From positions 113,375-177,374 of the forward strand of contig NZ_MUNE01000127.1 in assembly GCF_002154605.1 (NCBI RefSeq): 64,000 bases of DNA. The letters are read 5' to 3'. The notes beneath the pieces are model-generated. The model was given only the letters and a program-made list of their open reading frames with translations. It ran no database searches and had not been told where the DNA came from. Shown piece by piece: positions 1 through 9,114 of the stretch (the first letter of the stretch is position 1; every line of letters begins with the position of its first letter). The position numbers and the translations under genes were made by a program. This DNA is from Streptomyces milbemycinicus. Its GTDB lineage: Bacteria; Actinomycetota; Actinomycetes; Streptomycetales; Streptomycetaceae.

Positions 1-1
1 C

Positions 2-175
2 CGCCGCATCCAGCCGCTGAAGTGGAACTACTGCCGCCTGTACTGGTGCCAGGCCCGCCTCAGTGCGAAGAACGTCGCCGGCCATCCCGCGGACGAGACG
101 GACGTGCGGGACCGGCTCGCCGCCATCCGGCATCACCAACTGTTCCTCGTCGGGATGCACTACCGCAGAAGACCG
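2..175 (+). pseudogene. 3' part of an unrecognised coding region, cut by the window edge
   Basis: From base 2 the frame is open and almost every codon ends in G or C up to about base 175, so this is probably real coding DNA entering from the left. The readable protein is about 55 residues, rich in Arg, Tyr and Trp, ending near 'LFLVGMHYR'. After that the codon bias collapses although the frame stays open to about 481, which suggests truncation rather than a natural end. I do not recognise the family. From 175 to 470 nothing else is supported. Confidence 0.3.
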
Positions 176-470
176 ACCCCGTCGGCGCGGAGGCGCGGAG
201 GACGGCGGAGAGCCCCGCGCAAGCCGCCTCCTGCACCGGCCTGGCGCCCGGGTCCCGGCTGGCGGCAGCTACCGCTGTTCGCACAGATCCCCGTGACTAC
301 AGCGGAGCGCCGATCACAAAGCCGCGGTCGTATCTGCCGTAACCGGACTGGTCCGGCCTCGAACTCAACCCCAAGGACACCAGGGCTGATGCGTTCCCAG
401 CCTGCGAGATGGGCTGGTCGCCGGTGTACATGCCTGTGCGTGTGGTTCGCCCGGTTCGGCAACGAGAGAC

Positions 471-523
471 GCGACCCCTGATGATCAAGGTTGCCGAAGC
501 CTTTGATCATGGGCAGGGGTCGC
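471..523. repeat. Long imperfect inverted repeat at the edge of an ISAs1 remnant
   Basis: The left arm GCGACCCCTGATGATCAAGG (471-490) pairs with the right arm 500-523, apart from one extra T and a three-base bulge. The loop is about 9 bases. It lies just upstream of the ISAs1-type transposase remnant, so it may be an element end or a terminator of the element. Confidence 0.5.
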
Positions 524-605
524 GTTCGCATGCCGTCCTTCCTGACCGGGTGTCCTGCAGCGCCACTGCGGAGACACCGACTCCATCTGCCCGGATCCGG
601 AACCG

Positions 606-1010
606 CCGCAGCTCGCCTGCCTGGCCGAGGTGTTGGGCCGGATACCCGATCCCCACCAGGTCCGAGGCCGCCGCTACCGCCTGGGCTCCCTGCTCGCGCT
701 GTGCCTGCTCGCCGTCCTCGGTGGAGCCAAGCCGTTGGCCGCCATCGCCCGCTTCGCCGCCGCCACCGACTCCGAACTGCGAGAACGGCTCGGGCCGGCC
801 TCCACCACGCCGGACGCCTTCACACTGGGACGGCTCCCGGCCCGCCTGGACGGCGACGCGCTGCACCCCTGCCAGACCGTGATCGCTCAGCGCCAGGTCG
901 CCGCGAAGAGCAACGAAATCCCCGCCTTCGCCCCACTGCCGGAACGGATCGACCTGCACGGCGTCGTCGTCACCGCCGACGCGACAGCACCAGCTGCCCG
1001 GTGTTCGTTA
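606..1010 (+). pseudogene. ISAs1-family transposase remnant
   Basis: The frame reads 'RIPDPHQVRGRRYRLGSLLA' and then 'LAAIARF', the N-terminal hallmark of ISAs1/H-repeat transposases. It jumps straight to 'RQVAAKSNEIPAFAPL' and 'GVVVTAD', which belong to the catalytic half. Around 870-880 the segment carrying the 'DGKTLRG'-type catalytic motif is missing, so an internal deletion joined the two parts. After about 1010 homology stops. The element is dead. Confidence 0.75.
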
Positions 1011-1561
1011 GCTCCAGCGCGTCTGCGCGATCAGGCCGACCACCAGACCGGTGAACGTCCGGTACGTCGGAGCGGTGAAACACCTGCGGAACACCATCAG
1101 CACAGCGGCAAGTGACGGTAGTGTCTCGTCCGGAAGCATCGGCGGATCACTCTCAACTCAGGGTGAATCAGACACCGTCGATGCTTCTGCATTCACCCCA
1201 TCCTCAATCCGGGACCGAACCCGCTCACCACAACGAGCCACACACCTCACACCAGTTCACACACGACTCGATCGCGAAAAGTGCGAAACACGAGGCGTGT
1301 GTCATGCATGTGATAGTGCCCGGTCGACGGCGGCGATAGGTGAGGACTTCGTGTGGCGGCATGAGCAAGCCGCCGCAGAGCAGGCCCGGCGGGCTGTGCC
1401 CGCGCGGCTGCTCAGGAACGGGCGGCGTCGGCCTTCTTCGGAGCCGAGACCGCCGTCACTCAGAGGTGCCCGGAGGCCCGGTCCAGGGCACCTCCCCGTC
1501 CACCCCGCCCGGATCGATCAACAATCACGCAGAAGATCAACCGGCCGACGCACAGGTGGCT
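1011..1561. other. Gene-free stretch
   Basis: Open frames on both strands here have poor third-position bias and no recognisable motif. It lies between the ISAs1 remnant and the 3' end of the hydrolase gene. I see no convincing promoter or terminator. Confidence 0.4.
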
Positions 1562-2455
1562 TCAGGCTCGGGCCCAGCGCTTCAGGAACTCGATCGCTGC
1601 GGAGCCGACCTCCGCGGGATGCGAGGCGCTCAGGAAGTGCTGCCCGCCCTCAATGATCTCCAGGCGCGCCTCGGGGGAGCTGGTGAACATCTGGATCTCC
1701 TCCTGGGCGTTCGGCACGGAGTACACCTGGTCCGCGGTACCGTGCAGCCACAGGACGGGGCAGCGGACCTCGTCGAGTCTGCCGTGGAGCCCGTCGCGGT
1801 CCCGCAGGTTCACCGTGCTGAGGCGCAGACGGTGGCGTCCGGCGTCACCGCTGTAGTTTGCACGGTAGGCGGTGAGCCAGAACTCGCGTTCCTCGGCTGA
1901 GACGCCGCCCAGGGCCGCGGCGAAGACGGCGTCTACGACCTCGTCCGGCACGACCCAGTCCTCGCCGACCGGGTCGGCGAGGGCGTCGACGAGCGGTGTG
2001 TTGGACCCTATCCCGTCCCAGCACCCCAGGTCGCGGCTGCGCGGGCTCTCGAAGTCCATCGACGTGCCGAGCGGGATGAGGCCCTTCACGACGTCCGGGG
2101 CGAGCAGCGCCATGCGGACCGCCACCCAGCCGCCCTGCGAGGTTCCCAGTACGAAGGCCTCGTCGATCCCGAGGGCCTCGAGGGCCTGCAGGTTCGCGAC
2201 CGCGCTGTCCCAGTAGGTGAAGTGCTGGTACGCGGCCCTCGTGCGGCCGTGCCCGTAGGGTTCGAGGGCCAGCAGGTTGGCCGCGGACCCGAGCTCCGGG
2301 TCGGCGAACTGCGGCCGGTACAACTCGGCCGAGGTGGTGTACGAGTTGATCAGGACCAGCGTTGGGAGTGCGGGGTCGTACGGCTTGCCGAAGGTGTACC
2401 CGACGGTCGATCCCCCGAGGTGAGGGATCTCGACGGTCTGTCCGGGCTTGCTCAC
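1562..2455 (-). CDS. Alpha/beta hydrolase
   Basis: A 297-residue alpha/beta hydrolase, probably a cytoplasmic esterase, lipase or lactonase-like enzyme; the substrate cannot be read. The nucleophile elbow is 'GTSQGGW', the acid is in 'LHGTADQVYS' and the catalytic His in 'GGQHFLS' near the C-terminus, so the triad is complete and in order. The oxyanion region 'LINSYTTS' follows the first strand. I chose the GTG at 2453-2455 because GAGGAG lies six bases upstream; the frame is open farther upstream but loses coding bias. A broken LysR-type fragment lies divergently upstream and may have been its regulator. Confidence 0.85.
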   Translation of the reverse strand: MSKPGQTVEIPHLGGSTVGYTFGKPYDPALPTLVLINSYTTSAELYRPQFADPELGSAANLLALEPYGHGRTRAAYQHFTYWDSAVANLQALEALGIDEAFVLGTSQGGWVAVRMALLAPDVVKGLIPLGTSMDFESPRSRDLGCWDGIGSNTPLVDALADPVGEDWVVPDEVVDAVFAAALGGVSAEEREFWLTAYRANYSGDAGRHRLRLSTVNLRDRDGLHGRLDEVRCPVLWLHGTADQVYSVPNAQEEIQMFTSSPEARLEIIEGGQHFLSASHPAEVGSAAIEFLKRWARA

Positions 2456-2777
2456 GGTGTACTCCTCGATTCGTATGCGGGGGTCTCTGAGAACGAGGCG
2501 TCGGAGCGGAGGACGGGAGTCCGGAGACGTCCGGCAGTCTCCGGTCCGCTCCACGCTTGCCAGCGGGTGGCGATGCAGGCGGTTCCAAGGCGCTAGTCGA
2601 TGCCCTCGAAGCCCACTCGACGGAAGTCCCCACGAAAGAGCCGAGCACGGCTCGACGCGCCTTGCGCTCGGCGCTGCACCTGGGCCTGTCATGGTCACGC
2701 AAATATGCCCCTTCGGAGGACGGCTCCGGTCGAGTCCACTGCCATGATGGGCAGATGATCCACATGATGTCGAATAA

Positions 2778-2880
2778 TGGTTCGGCCTCGCCCTGTTCGC
2801 ATCTTTCGTAGCCGTGGCCCAAGAGGGCTCGATCTCGGCGGGCGCCCGCCGACAGGGAGTCACACAGCCAGCGATGACAC
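2778..2880 (+). pseudogene. LysR-type regulator N-terminal remnant
   Basis: The frame reads 'LFASFVAVAQEGSISAGARR' followed by 'GVTQPAM', which fits the start of the winged helix of LysR regulators. A TAA stands two codons before the homology and the helix breaks off after about 35 residues, so it is a fragment. It faces away from the hydrolase at 1562-2455, the usual LysR/target arrangement. Confidence 0.5.
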
Positions 2881-3589
2881 CTGGTGCGCGGCACCGGACC
2901 GTTGCGGACGACACCCACGGGCGTCAGGTTCCACGACCGCCAATCGAGCCGCCAACGGTCAGCGGCCACTGCGCGATCTCCGGCGGCGTGTGGCACTCGT
3001 ACTACGACGCCACCGATGTCTCAAACGCCCGCGTCCTGGGCATTGACCACCTCGTGAACGCCAGAACTACGCCAATGACCTGAGGGATGCGAGGTCCCTG
3101 GCGACAGTGAGTGCTCGGGAGAATCGCAGCAAGGCTGACCAGGACCCCGCGAGTAGCTTCCCACCGATTACCGATCGGGGAGCGCGCTTCCGGTGGAAGC
3201 TTCAGTCAATCAGTTCACCCATGGGACACACGATGCCAGGAGTTGCTCGCGGCAGAGCCCGCTTAGAGGATCAGGCCCGGCAACTCCACGCCATGCGGCA
3301 GATGAGTACTGCAGACGCCGTCCAGTCGCCCGCGATTCGAGTGCACGCTGAGGTCTCTCGAGGCCCTTGATTCGGTCTACTTACCCATTGCGCGGTGCCT
3401 GCGTCGATTAACCCTAAGCCTCGATCCACCGGGTGTCGGTTCGTCCAGTGTCCGGACATGAAAGCGGAGATGCACTCTGACCTGGGAAAATAGGAGTTCT
3501 CTAGGCTTCTACTCGACCAGTTCGGAGGTGCATCTCCGGGATGCATTCTTCCATGCCGCCACGTGCGGTGTCCGCAGCGTTCGATGATC
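2881..3589. other. Gene-free stretch
   Basis: Frames here lack coding bias and known motifs. GC content appears lower than in the neighbouring genes in places. It separates the LysR remnant from the integrase remnant and is probably decayed DNA. Confidence 0.4.
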
Positions 3590-3995
3590 CCAACCTGGTC
3601 GCGTGTGCGCACGGCGTGGCTGAGTGCGCTGGAGAAGGTGGCGCCGATCCGGTAGACGGCGGTGCGCCCGCGTCCGCGGGCGAGTTCGGCCTCACTCCAG
3701 GCGGTGATGTTCCGGGCCCGCAGATCGGTCAGGGGCAGTCGGCCGAAGGAGGGGATGAGGTCTGTGTGCACGTGGTCGCGGTAGTGGGCGAACGTCGTGG
3801 GCTTGAGCGTCTTCTCCCAGAGACGGAGCCACTCGGCGTGATACGTGGCAAGGGCGAGATCCTCGCTGCAGTCCAGGCCGGTCCGCTCGGACTCCATGGC
3901 ACGCTCGAGCGCTGTCCCGGCGGCCTTCCGCGTGGCAAATCCGCCACGGCACAGGGGATGGCGCTTGCCGTCGGCCGAGGGCAGGTCGACGGCAA
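3590..3995 (-). pseudogene. Tyrosine recombinase (phage integrase) remnant
   Basis: The frame carries an arm-binding segment ('DGKRHPLCRGGFATR') and then the SAM-like core-binding domain: 'YHAEWLRLWEKTLKPTTFA', 'LIPSFGRLPLTDL', 'ATFSSALSHAV'. A TGA lies upstream in frame, and the whole catalytic domain with its R-H-R-Y residues is missing: after 'AVRTRDQ' the sequence is unrelated. It is a relic of an integrated phage or ICE. Confidence 0.75.
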
Positions 3996-4194
3996 AAGCT
4001 CAGGACCCGTGCCTCGAACCATCCTGGAGTCGGGGGCAGCCGGCACCGAACTGCCGGCCGTCCGGGCGACGGCAACCGCAACGCCGGAACACCCGGCCGC
4101 GTTCAGGAGACTGAGAGGTCACTGCGTTCACCTCCGGTGGGGGAGTGCGTGACTCCACCATGGAGGCACCGGTGCCCGGCGAAAATGGTGGCTG

Positions 4195-4686
4195 ATCACG
4201 TCCAGAGGCGATGTTGTTGTCGATCTCGATCCGACCATTACCGGAGCCGACCCACTTGGTGACGATCTGGCCGAAGGCCCAGTTTTCCGGCATCGCGTAG
4301 CCGAGGTTGCCGGAGAAGCCGGACGACATGTCGGACACGAAACGGGTGTCCGCATAGCCTTCCTCGGAGATCCGGGAGCACGCGTTGCGAGGGCCGTAGA
4401 CCCCGATCTTATAAGGGCTGCCCAACCGGCCCATCTGCTCCTTGATACTCCGGAAGTACGGCAGGATGTACGAGGTGACCTTGTCGTTCACCGCGTCGTA
4501 GTCAACCGCGAAATAGATGCGTGAGCCCGGTTTGTACCCGTGCTCCTCCGCCTTGGCCGCGGCGTGCAAACAGTCCGCGGCGCCCTGCTCCACGCTGTAG
4601 TACAGGTGGCGGCCGATGTACTTGTAGCCGGCGTCCTTCAGGGCCTGCGCGCGGGCGGGGGTGATCTTCGTGACGCCATCGCACGC
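4195..4686 (-). pseudogene. DUF1906 glycosidase-like domain, internally deleted
   Basis: This matches the DUF1906 (Rv2525c-type, glycoside-hydrolase-like TIM barrel) family, and more closely the variant I know from Firmicutes: 'ALKDAGYKYIGRHL', 'IYFAVDYDA', 'ILPYFRSI', 'KIGVYGPRNACSRISE', 'FVSDMSSGFSGNLGY', 'PENWAFGQI', 'IEIDNNIASGRD'. The segment that normally follows 'GRHL' (about 40-50 residues with the 'IYQ' strand) is absent, so strand order is broken. No signal peptide or credible N-terminus is seen, although the frame is open 4000-4800. I treat it as a degraded gene; a short active variant cannot be excluded. Confidence 0.6.
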
Positions 4687-4968
4687 CTCACCCTGCCGGG
4701 CCTGGCCGCCACCCTGGCCGCCTCTTCGTTCTCGTGGGAGTGGCACAGTTCCGGTGTGCGGCGGGAACAGCCGGTCCGGCCGCCACTGTTGCACTGCCAA
4801 GAGAGCGGCGCCGCGCGGGCGGGGAACACAGAGACCAACAGCCGACGTGATCCGGGGCCCTCGGGTCCGCGGTACGCCCGGTCATCCGACATCCGATATT
4901 GAAGGGAGACCGCTCATACGCCCGCCACGGACTCGGACCAATGCTTTTTCACACAGGAGGACCGTTTC

Positions 4969-5802
4969 ATGAATGACTTGCCCTTGACGCTTATGGCGGT
5001 ACACGCCCACCCCGACGATGAGGCCACTGGAACAGGAGGTGTCCTCGCGCGGTACGCGGCGGAGGGCATTCGCACGGTCCTCGTGACGTGCACCGACGGT
5101 GGTTGCGGTGACGGACCGGGGGGTGTCAAGCCGGGCGATCCCGGACACGATGGGGCGGCCGTCGCCTTGATGCGGCGTCAAGAACTCGAGGCAAGCTGTG
5201 AAGTCCTGAAGATCAGTCATCTGGAGATGCTGGACTACGCCGACTCCGGGATGATGGGGTGGCCGACCAATGACGCCCCAGGCTCCTTCTGGCAGACACC
5301 CGTGGAGGAGGGCGCTGCCCGACTCGCGGAACTCTTGCGGCGCTACCAGCCCGATGTGGTCGTCACGTACGACGAGAACGGCTTCTATGGCCACCCGGAC
5401 CACATCCAGGCCAACCGCATCACGATGGCGGCGCTGGCGATGACCGCGCTGACACCGAAGGTGTACTGGACGACGGCGCCCCGCTCGATGATGCAGCGGT
5501 TCGGGGAGGTCATACGCGAGTTCGGTGCGGACGGGCAGGAGCCGGATCCCGCTGAGGCCGCCGCGATGGCCGAGATCGGACTGCCCGACGAGGAGATCAC
5601 CACCTGGGTGGATACCACCGCGTTCGGCGGCCAGAAGTTCGATGCGCTGGCCGCGCACGCCAGCCAGGGCGAGAACATCTTCTTCCTCAGGATGGGCCAG
5701 GAGAGGTTCACCGAGTTGATGGGCGTCGAGACCTTCGTACGTGTCCAGGACACCACCGGCGCGGCCGTGCCCGAGAACGACCTCTTCGCCGGACTGCGCT
5801 GA
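4969..5802 (+). CDS. PIG-L (LmbE/MshB-type) zinc deacetylase
   Basis: A 277-residue member of the PIG-L superfamily, which removes acetyl groups from N-acetylglucosaminyl substrates or amidated thiol conjugates in the cytoplasm. 'VHAHPDDEATG' (residues 11-21) and 'YGHPDHIQ' supply the zinc ligands and catalytic Asp. Size and motifs resemble mycothiol enzymes MshB and Mca, but several paralogues exist in each Streptomyces genome, so a mycothiol role is not claimed. The ATG at 4969 has AGGAGG eight bases upstream. It stands alone between remnants. Confidence 0.85.
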   Translation: MNDLPLTLMAVHAHPDDEATGTGGVLARYAAEGIRTVLVTCTDGGCGDGPGGVKPGDPGHDGAAVALMRRQELEASCEVLKISHLEMLDYADSGMMGWPTNDAPGSFWQTPVEEGAARLAELLRRYQPDVVVTYDENGFYGHPDHIQANRITMAALAMTALTPKVYWTTAPRSMMQRFGEVIREFGADGQEPDPAEAAAMAEIGLPDEEITTWVDTTAFGGQKFDALAAHASQGENIFFLRMGQERFTELMGVETFVRVQDTTGAAVPENDLFAGLR

Positions 5803-6035
5803 TCCGCCCGCCCACCGGGGTCAGAGAGCTCATGGTCCGTACGGCTCGATCGGGCGTGTTCGCACACCCGGAGCCTTGTTCACGTGGGTTCCGCTCCGGT
5901 GGCCCTTGATCATCAGGGTGGCCCTGCTCGGTCGCGTGGCGGTTACGAAGACGCCAGTCCCCCCCACTCACCCGGGCAGGGCGGTTGAGCGGGAACGTTC
6001 GGCACTACGCTTGCCGAATACCTCGTCCGTGCAGG

Positions 6036-6355
6036 TCACGCGGCATGTCTGTATTCGGGGAGGATGCCGCCAAGGCGGTCGTGGCGTCGTGTGTTGAGGT
6101 GGCTTAGCTTGTTCGGATCGTCGATTGGTGTGGGCAGTGGGTGTAGCGGTCGGGCGTTCGCGATGCCCTGGTGCGGTCGATGGGAGTTGTAGAACTCCTC
6201 GAATTGCCGGTAAGGACGACCTCGATCCCCGTGCCCTTGAGGACAGCGTCGAACAGGGCGGGGAACTTCCCCGTCTCTGTCTCTGATGATGAATCGTGCC
6301 CGGCAGCCGACGTCCTCAAGGTCCATGACCAGATTCTTCGCATCCTGGGTGGCGC
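6036..6355 (-). pseudogene. Integrase-core transposase remnant, left copy of a head-to-head pair
   Basis: Reading right to left: 'DAKNLVMDLEDVG', 'IIRDRDG', then in another frame 'FPALFDAV', 'GIEVVLTG', and finally 'FYNSHRPHQGIANARPLHPL' to 'EYRHAA'. These are the middle and C-terminus of a DDE (rve) integrase-core transposase of IS481/IS3 type. The block with the catalytic Glu is deleted and there are frameshifts. It is the mirror image of the copy at 6345-6703. Confidence 0.75.
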
Positions 6356-6379
6356 AAGCGGCAAAGAACCTGGTCATGG
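6323..6379. repeat. Central palindrome of an inverted transposase duplication
   Basis: CCATGACCA (6323-6331) is the exact reverse complement of TGGTCATGG (6371-6379). The bases between continue to pair imperfectly to a centre near 6351. This is where the two oppositely oriented transposase remnants meet. Confidence 0.75.
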
Positions 6380-6703
6380 CCCCCGAGGACGCAGGCAGCT
6401 GCCGGTTGCGGTTCATGATTGGGGACAGCGATGAGAAGTTCCCTACATTGTTCGATGATACAGACCTGCAGACGCGAGTTCCTGGACCGAACCTTGATCG
6501 GGAACCAGCGCCACCTCCTCCACGCCTTACAAGAGTTCGAGCCGTTCTACAACGAACACCGCCCGCACCAAGGCATCGCGAACACCCGACCGCTACACCC
6601 ACTGCCCGCACCAATCCACGATCCGGACAAGTCAACCCACCTCGACATACGACGACGAGACCGCCTCAGCGGACTCCTCCATGAATATCACCATGCTGCC
6701 TGA
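6345..6703 (+). pseudogene. Integrase-core transposase remnant, right copy of a head-to-head pair
   Basis: Reads 'VAQAAKNLVM', then in a second frame 'CRREFLDRTLI', 'HLLHALQEFEPFYNEHRPHQ' and the terminal 'LHEYHHAA', so the same transposase as the left copy. An internal deletion removes the region between 'FPTLFDD' and 'CRREF'. The centre of the pair is a 57-base near-palindrome (6323-6379). Confidence 0.75.
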
Positions 6704-6787
6704 TCTGCATGGATGACGTTCTCGGCAAGGGCAGGGCTGCCGCATGGCCCTCAATCAAGATCGAGAACAAGTTCAAAGAAGCGTGCA

Positions 6788-7684
6788 TCAAACGCCCTTC
6801 AGAACACGATCAAGTGCCGCCCGGCCTGCAGGTCCCCAGTGCGGCTTGCCGCCGGGAAGGCCCCGATCTCCGTTCTGCCCCATGAGCATCAGGAAGAGGC
6901 TCTTCATAGCGGCCAGCCCGCGGGCGCGCCGGATCGCCGCCTCGTCTGCATGCGCGTACATGTCGAAGAACCGTGAGGCCGTGCCTGCGGGTAGCAGTAC
7001 CCATGCGGCGGCGAGGTCCCACGCCGGATCGCCGGCGAACATGGCACCGAAGTCGACGATGCCCGAGAGCGTTCCGTCCGAGACGACGACGTTCGCGGGA
7101 TGGAGGTCGCCGTGCACCCACACGGGCGGGCCCTCCCACGCGTGGGCCGCAACGGCATCGTCCCACACGGCCCGGACGTCGGCAGCGATGTCGTCGGGGG
7201 CAACGGCCTGGAAGAAGTTCTCGAAGCCGTCCGTGCAGTTCCGGGGATGGGCACCGCGGTCCGTAGCGATCGGCGCCTCGGCGGGCGCCTCCACATGGAG
7301 CGCCTGGAGGAAGCCCGCCAGCGTGTCGGCCGCGTGGGCGCCGCGGCTGATCGAGCCGTGGTCCAGCGGCTCGCCGGGAACCCACGTCATCACGGTCCAG
7401 TGCTTGGGGAAGCGCTCGGACGGTTCGCCGAACCGCACCGGGGTCGGCACCGGCAGCGGCAGGCGCGGGGCCAGCACGGGTAGCCACCGCCGCTCCTTGA
7501 GCTGGAGCTCCGGGGTGGGGTCCATGCGCTGCATGCGCACGGCCAACTCGTCCCCGAGACGCCACATTTGGTTGCCCCAGCCGCCCGCCACCTCGCGGAT
7601 GGCCAGCCCTGCAAGGTCTGGATGTTGCTCCTGCAGCAGGTCGCGGACCAGGTCTGCGGTGATCTCGATCTCGGTGTCGGTCAT
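6788..7684 (-). CDS. APH-family phosphotransferase (aminoglycoside/macrolide kinase fold)
   Basis: A 298-residue protein with the APH kinase fold. It has the catalytic loop 'WVHGDLHPANVVV' and the metal-binding 'IVDFGAMFAGDPAWDLA', plus an N-lobe with 'AVRMQRMDP'. Such enzymes use ATP or GTP to phosphorylate antibiotics or small metabolites. The closest-looking relatives are macrolide-kinase-like proteins of actinobacteria, most without a proven substrate. The ATG at 7684 was chosen because coding bias begins there. It stands alone between the transposase pair and a Tn554-like remnant. Confidence 0.85.
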   Translation of the reverse strand: MTDTEIEITADLVRDLLQEQHPDLAGLAIREVAGGWGNQMWRLGDELAVRMQRMDPTPELQLKERRWLPVLAPRLPLPVPTPVRFGEPSERFPKHWTVMTWVPGEPLDHGSISRGAHAADTLAGFLQALHVEAPAEAPIATDRGAHPRNCTDGFENFFQAVAPDDIAADVRAVWDDAVAAHAWEGPPVWVHGDLHPANVVVSDGTLSGIVDFGAMFAGDPAWDLAAAWVLLPAGTASRFFDMYAHADEAAIRRARGLAAMKSLFLMLMGQNGDRGLPGGKPHWGPAGRAALDRVLKGV

Positions 7685-7829
7685 ACGAAGTCACAGTACT
7701 GAGGCGGCACGTGGAGCGGCTCTCGCTCTCCGGAACTTCTCGCTGTGATTCCTCTGGCATCACCAATTCGGATTCAGAGAGCTGCAGATCAGAGGCTTCG
7801 GGACGGAACGGCCCCAAAGTCCAGAGAAG

Positions 7830-8050
7830 CCTGTTCGACCTGCCCGATGTGCGTGACCACTCCCGAGTTCCTGCCCCAGCACTGGCAGCAGCGCGAACAG
7901 CTCCTGCAGATCGTCTCGGCGGCCGAGGCCTGCGGTCAGCTCCGCGTCGTCGAGATGAACCAGCAGGTCCTCGGCAACCTCGACCGGATCATCACCGCCC
8001 TGGAGGACGACGAGACTCCCGGCGGCACGGAGGTGGCCGATGCGGGCTGA
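7830..8050 (+). pseudogene. C-terminal tail of a Tn554-type tyrosine recombinase
   Basis: A Cys-containing tail 'CPMCVTTPEFLPQH' followed by 'VVEMNQQVLGNLDRIITALE'. This is the end of the large site-specific recombinases that precede DUF6262 genes in Tn554-like elements. The catalytic part is missing upstream. The stop overlaps the next start by 11 bases, as in intact elements. Confidence 0.55.
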
Positions 8051-8150
8051 CAACTCGCGTCACATCGTCGCTGCCGCCCGCAGCCGCCACGAGTGCACCC
8101 GGGCCAAGTCGATCCGGGCCCTGCGCGAGATCGACGCCGCGGGCACGTGT
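8040..8150 (+). pseudogene. DUF6262 (TnpC-like) N-terminal remnant
   Basis: Begins 'MRADNSRHIVAAA', 'TRAKSIRALREIDAAG', the typical start of DUF6262 proteins, the third gene of Tn554-like transposition modules. After about 35 residues homology ends and unrelated DNA follows. Together with the preceding tail it marks a dead Tn554-like element. Confidence 0.6.
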
Positions 8151-8429
8151 CGGCGTACTCCTTTGAGCGCTTCAGCAAGTACACAGGTATGTACACCAGG
8201 TCTGGCACCAGCCAGTGTCATCCCGTAGGCATGGTGGCGGTGGCGATCTCTTCCGGGACCAGGAGAGAAGCCGATTCGAGCAGTTCGGGGACATCCACGC
8301 GCGTATTGTCGACCACGCTGTCAGGCGGCGTCGTCCCGCCCACGTTCGATGGCGGCCAGAGGGTTCTTGAGACGGTAGCTGGGCCCGTTGCTGGAGATGA
8401 CTTCGCAGTGGTGGAGGTCGCCCCTTGTG

Positions 8430-8541
8430 GTTCGCGTCGTAGCACGGCGTTTTCATGGCGCATGACGAGAAGTTCGGCCTCCTTCGAGGTGTCCCGCCGC
8501 AGAAGCACCGCCGGGACGGAGAGAAGACGTCGAGTCACCTG
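8430..8541 (-). pseudogene. Integrase-core transposase N-terminal remnant
   Basis: Reads 'MTRRLLSVPAVLLRRDTSKE' and 'LLVMRHENAVLRR', the N-terminal HTH region of the same transposase family as at 6036-6703 and 46467-46700. Only about 35 residues remain. It abuts the ABC permease remnant at about 8539. Confidence 0.65.
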
Positions 8542-8707
8542 GTACCGCCGCCAATGCCTCGCGTGTCGGCCCCTGCTCGGCGGACCGGGCGCGCAGCACG
8601 GTGAGCGCAGGGTCCCGACCGGAGAGCCACGGCAGCAGCCCGACGCCGGCGGTGACGGCGGCCAGTGCCGCCACCCGGGTCAGCCCGGCCCTCAGGGCGG
8701 CGGTCAC
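8539..8707 (-). pseudogene. ABC peptide/nickel permease, N-terminal remnant
   Basis: A hydrophobic N-terminus ('VAALAAVTAGVGLLPWL') with 'DPALTVLRARSAEQGPT' matches the start of DppB/NikB-type permeases. It is cut off after about 56 residues at the transposase remnant. Its GTG start overlaps the stop of the preceding binding-protein fragment (GTGA), as in working operons. Confidence 0.6.
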
Positions 8708-9065
8708 TTGACGTACGTATCGACGGTGACCAGCTCACGTTCGCGTGGATCCTTGGCGGAGCCCACGACGTCCACCGCATCCCCCGGCGTCGGTGTTGAG
8801 GATCGCGGTCTCGGCCTTGAGGACCGCCGCGCGCCGGGCGTCGCCGGCCACGGTGGCCTCGGCTTTCCGTCCCGCCCCGTCGACCGTTTCGTCGCTGAGC
8901 TGGGCGATGTTGAAGGAACCGTCGCCGGCGAAGTCGCTGTGCAGATACGCGGCCGGGTCACCGGTGTCCAGCACCGTCGCACGGGAGAGGACGAAGGCGT
9001 CGAACTTCCCCGCCAGGGCGTCGGATTCGATAAACGAGACACTCCACCAGACCGTGCGTGTGCCT
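8704..9065 (-). pseudogene. ABC oligopeptide-type binding protein, C-terminal remnant
   Basis: 'AAYLHSDFAGDGSFNIAQLS' and, after a frameshift near 8790, 'KDPRERELVTVDTYVK' are the end of a family-5 solute-binding protein. The upstream two thirds are gone. With the permease fragment it marks a dead peptide or nickel importer unrelated to the intact one at 14955. Confidence 0.6.
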
Positions 9066-9114
9066 AGGCGAATTGCTCTGCGGCGGCCGCACCTCCTGAC
9101 CTAAGGTCGCGGGC

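Noticed and set aside
6036..6703. A functional transposase made by programmed frameshifting
   Set aside because: Both copies lack the block with a catalytic residue, so no frameshift could restore an active enzyme.
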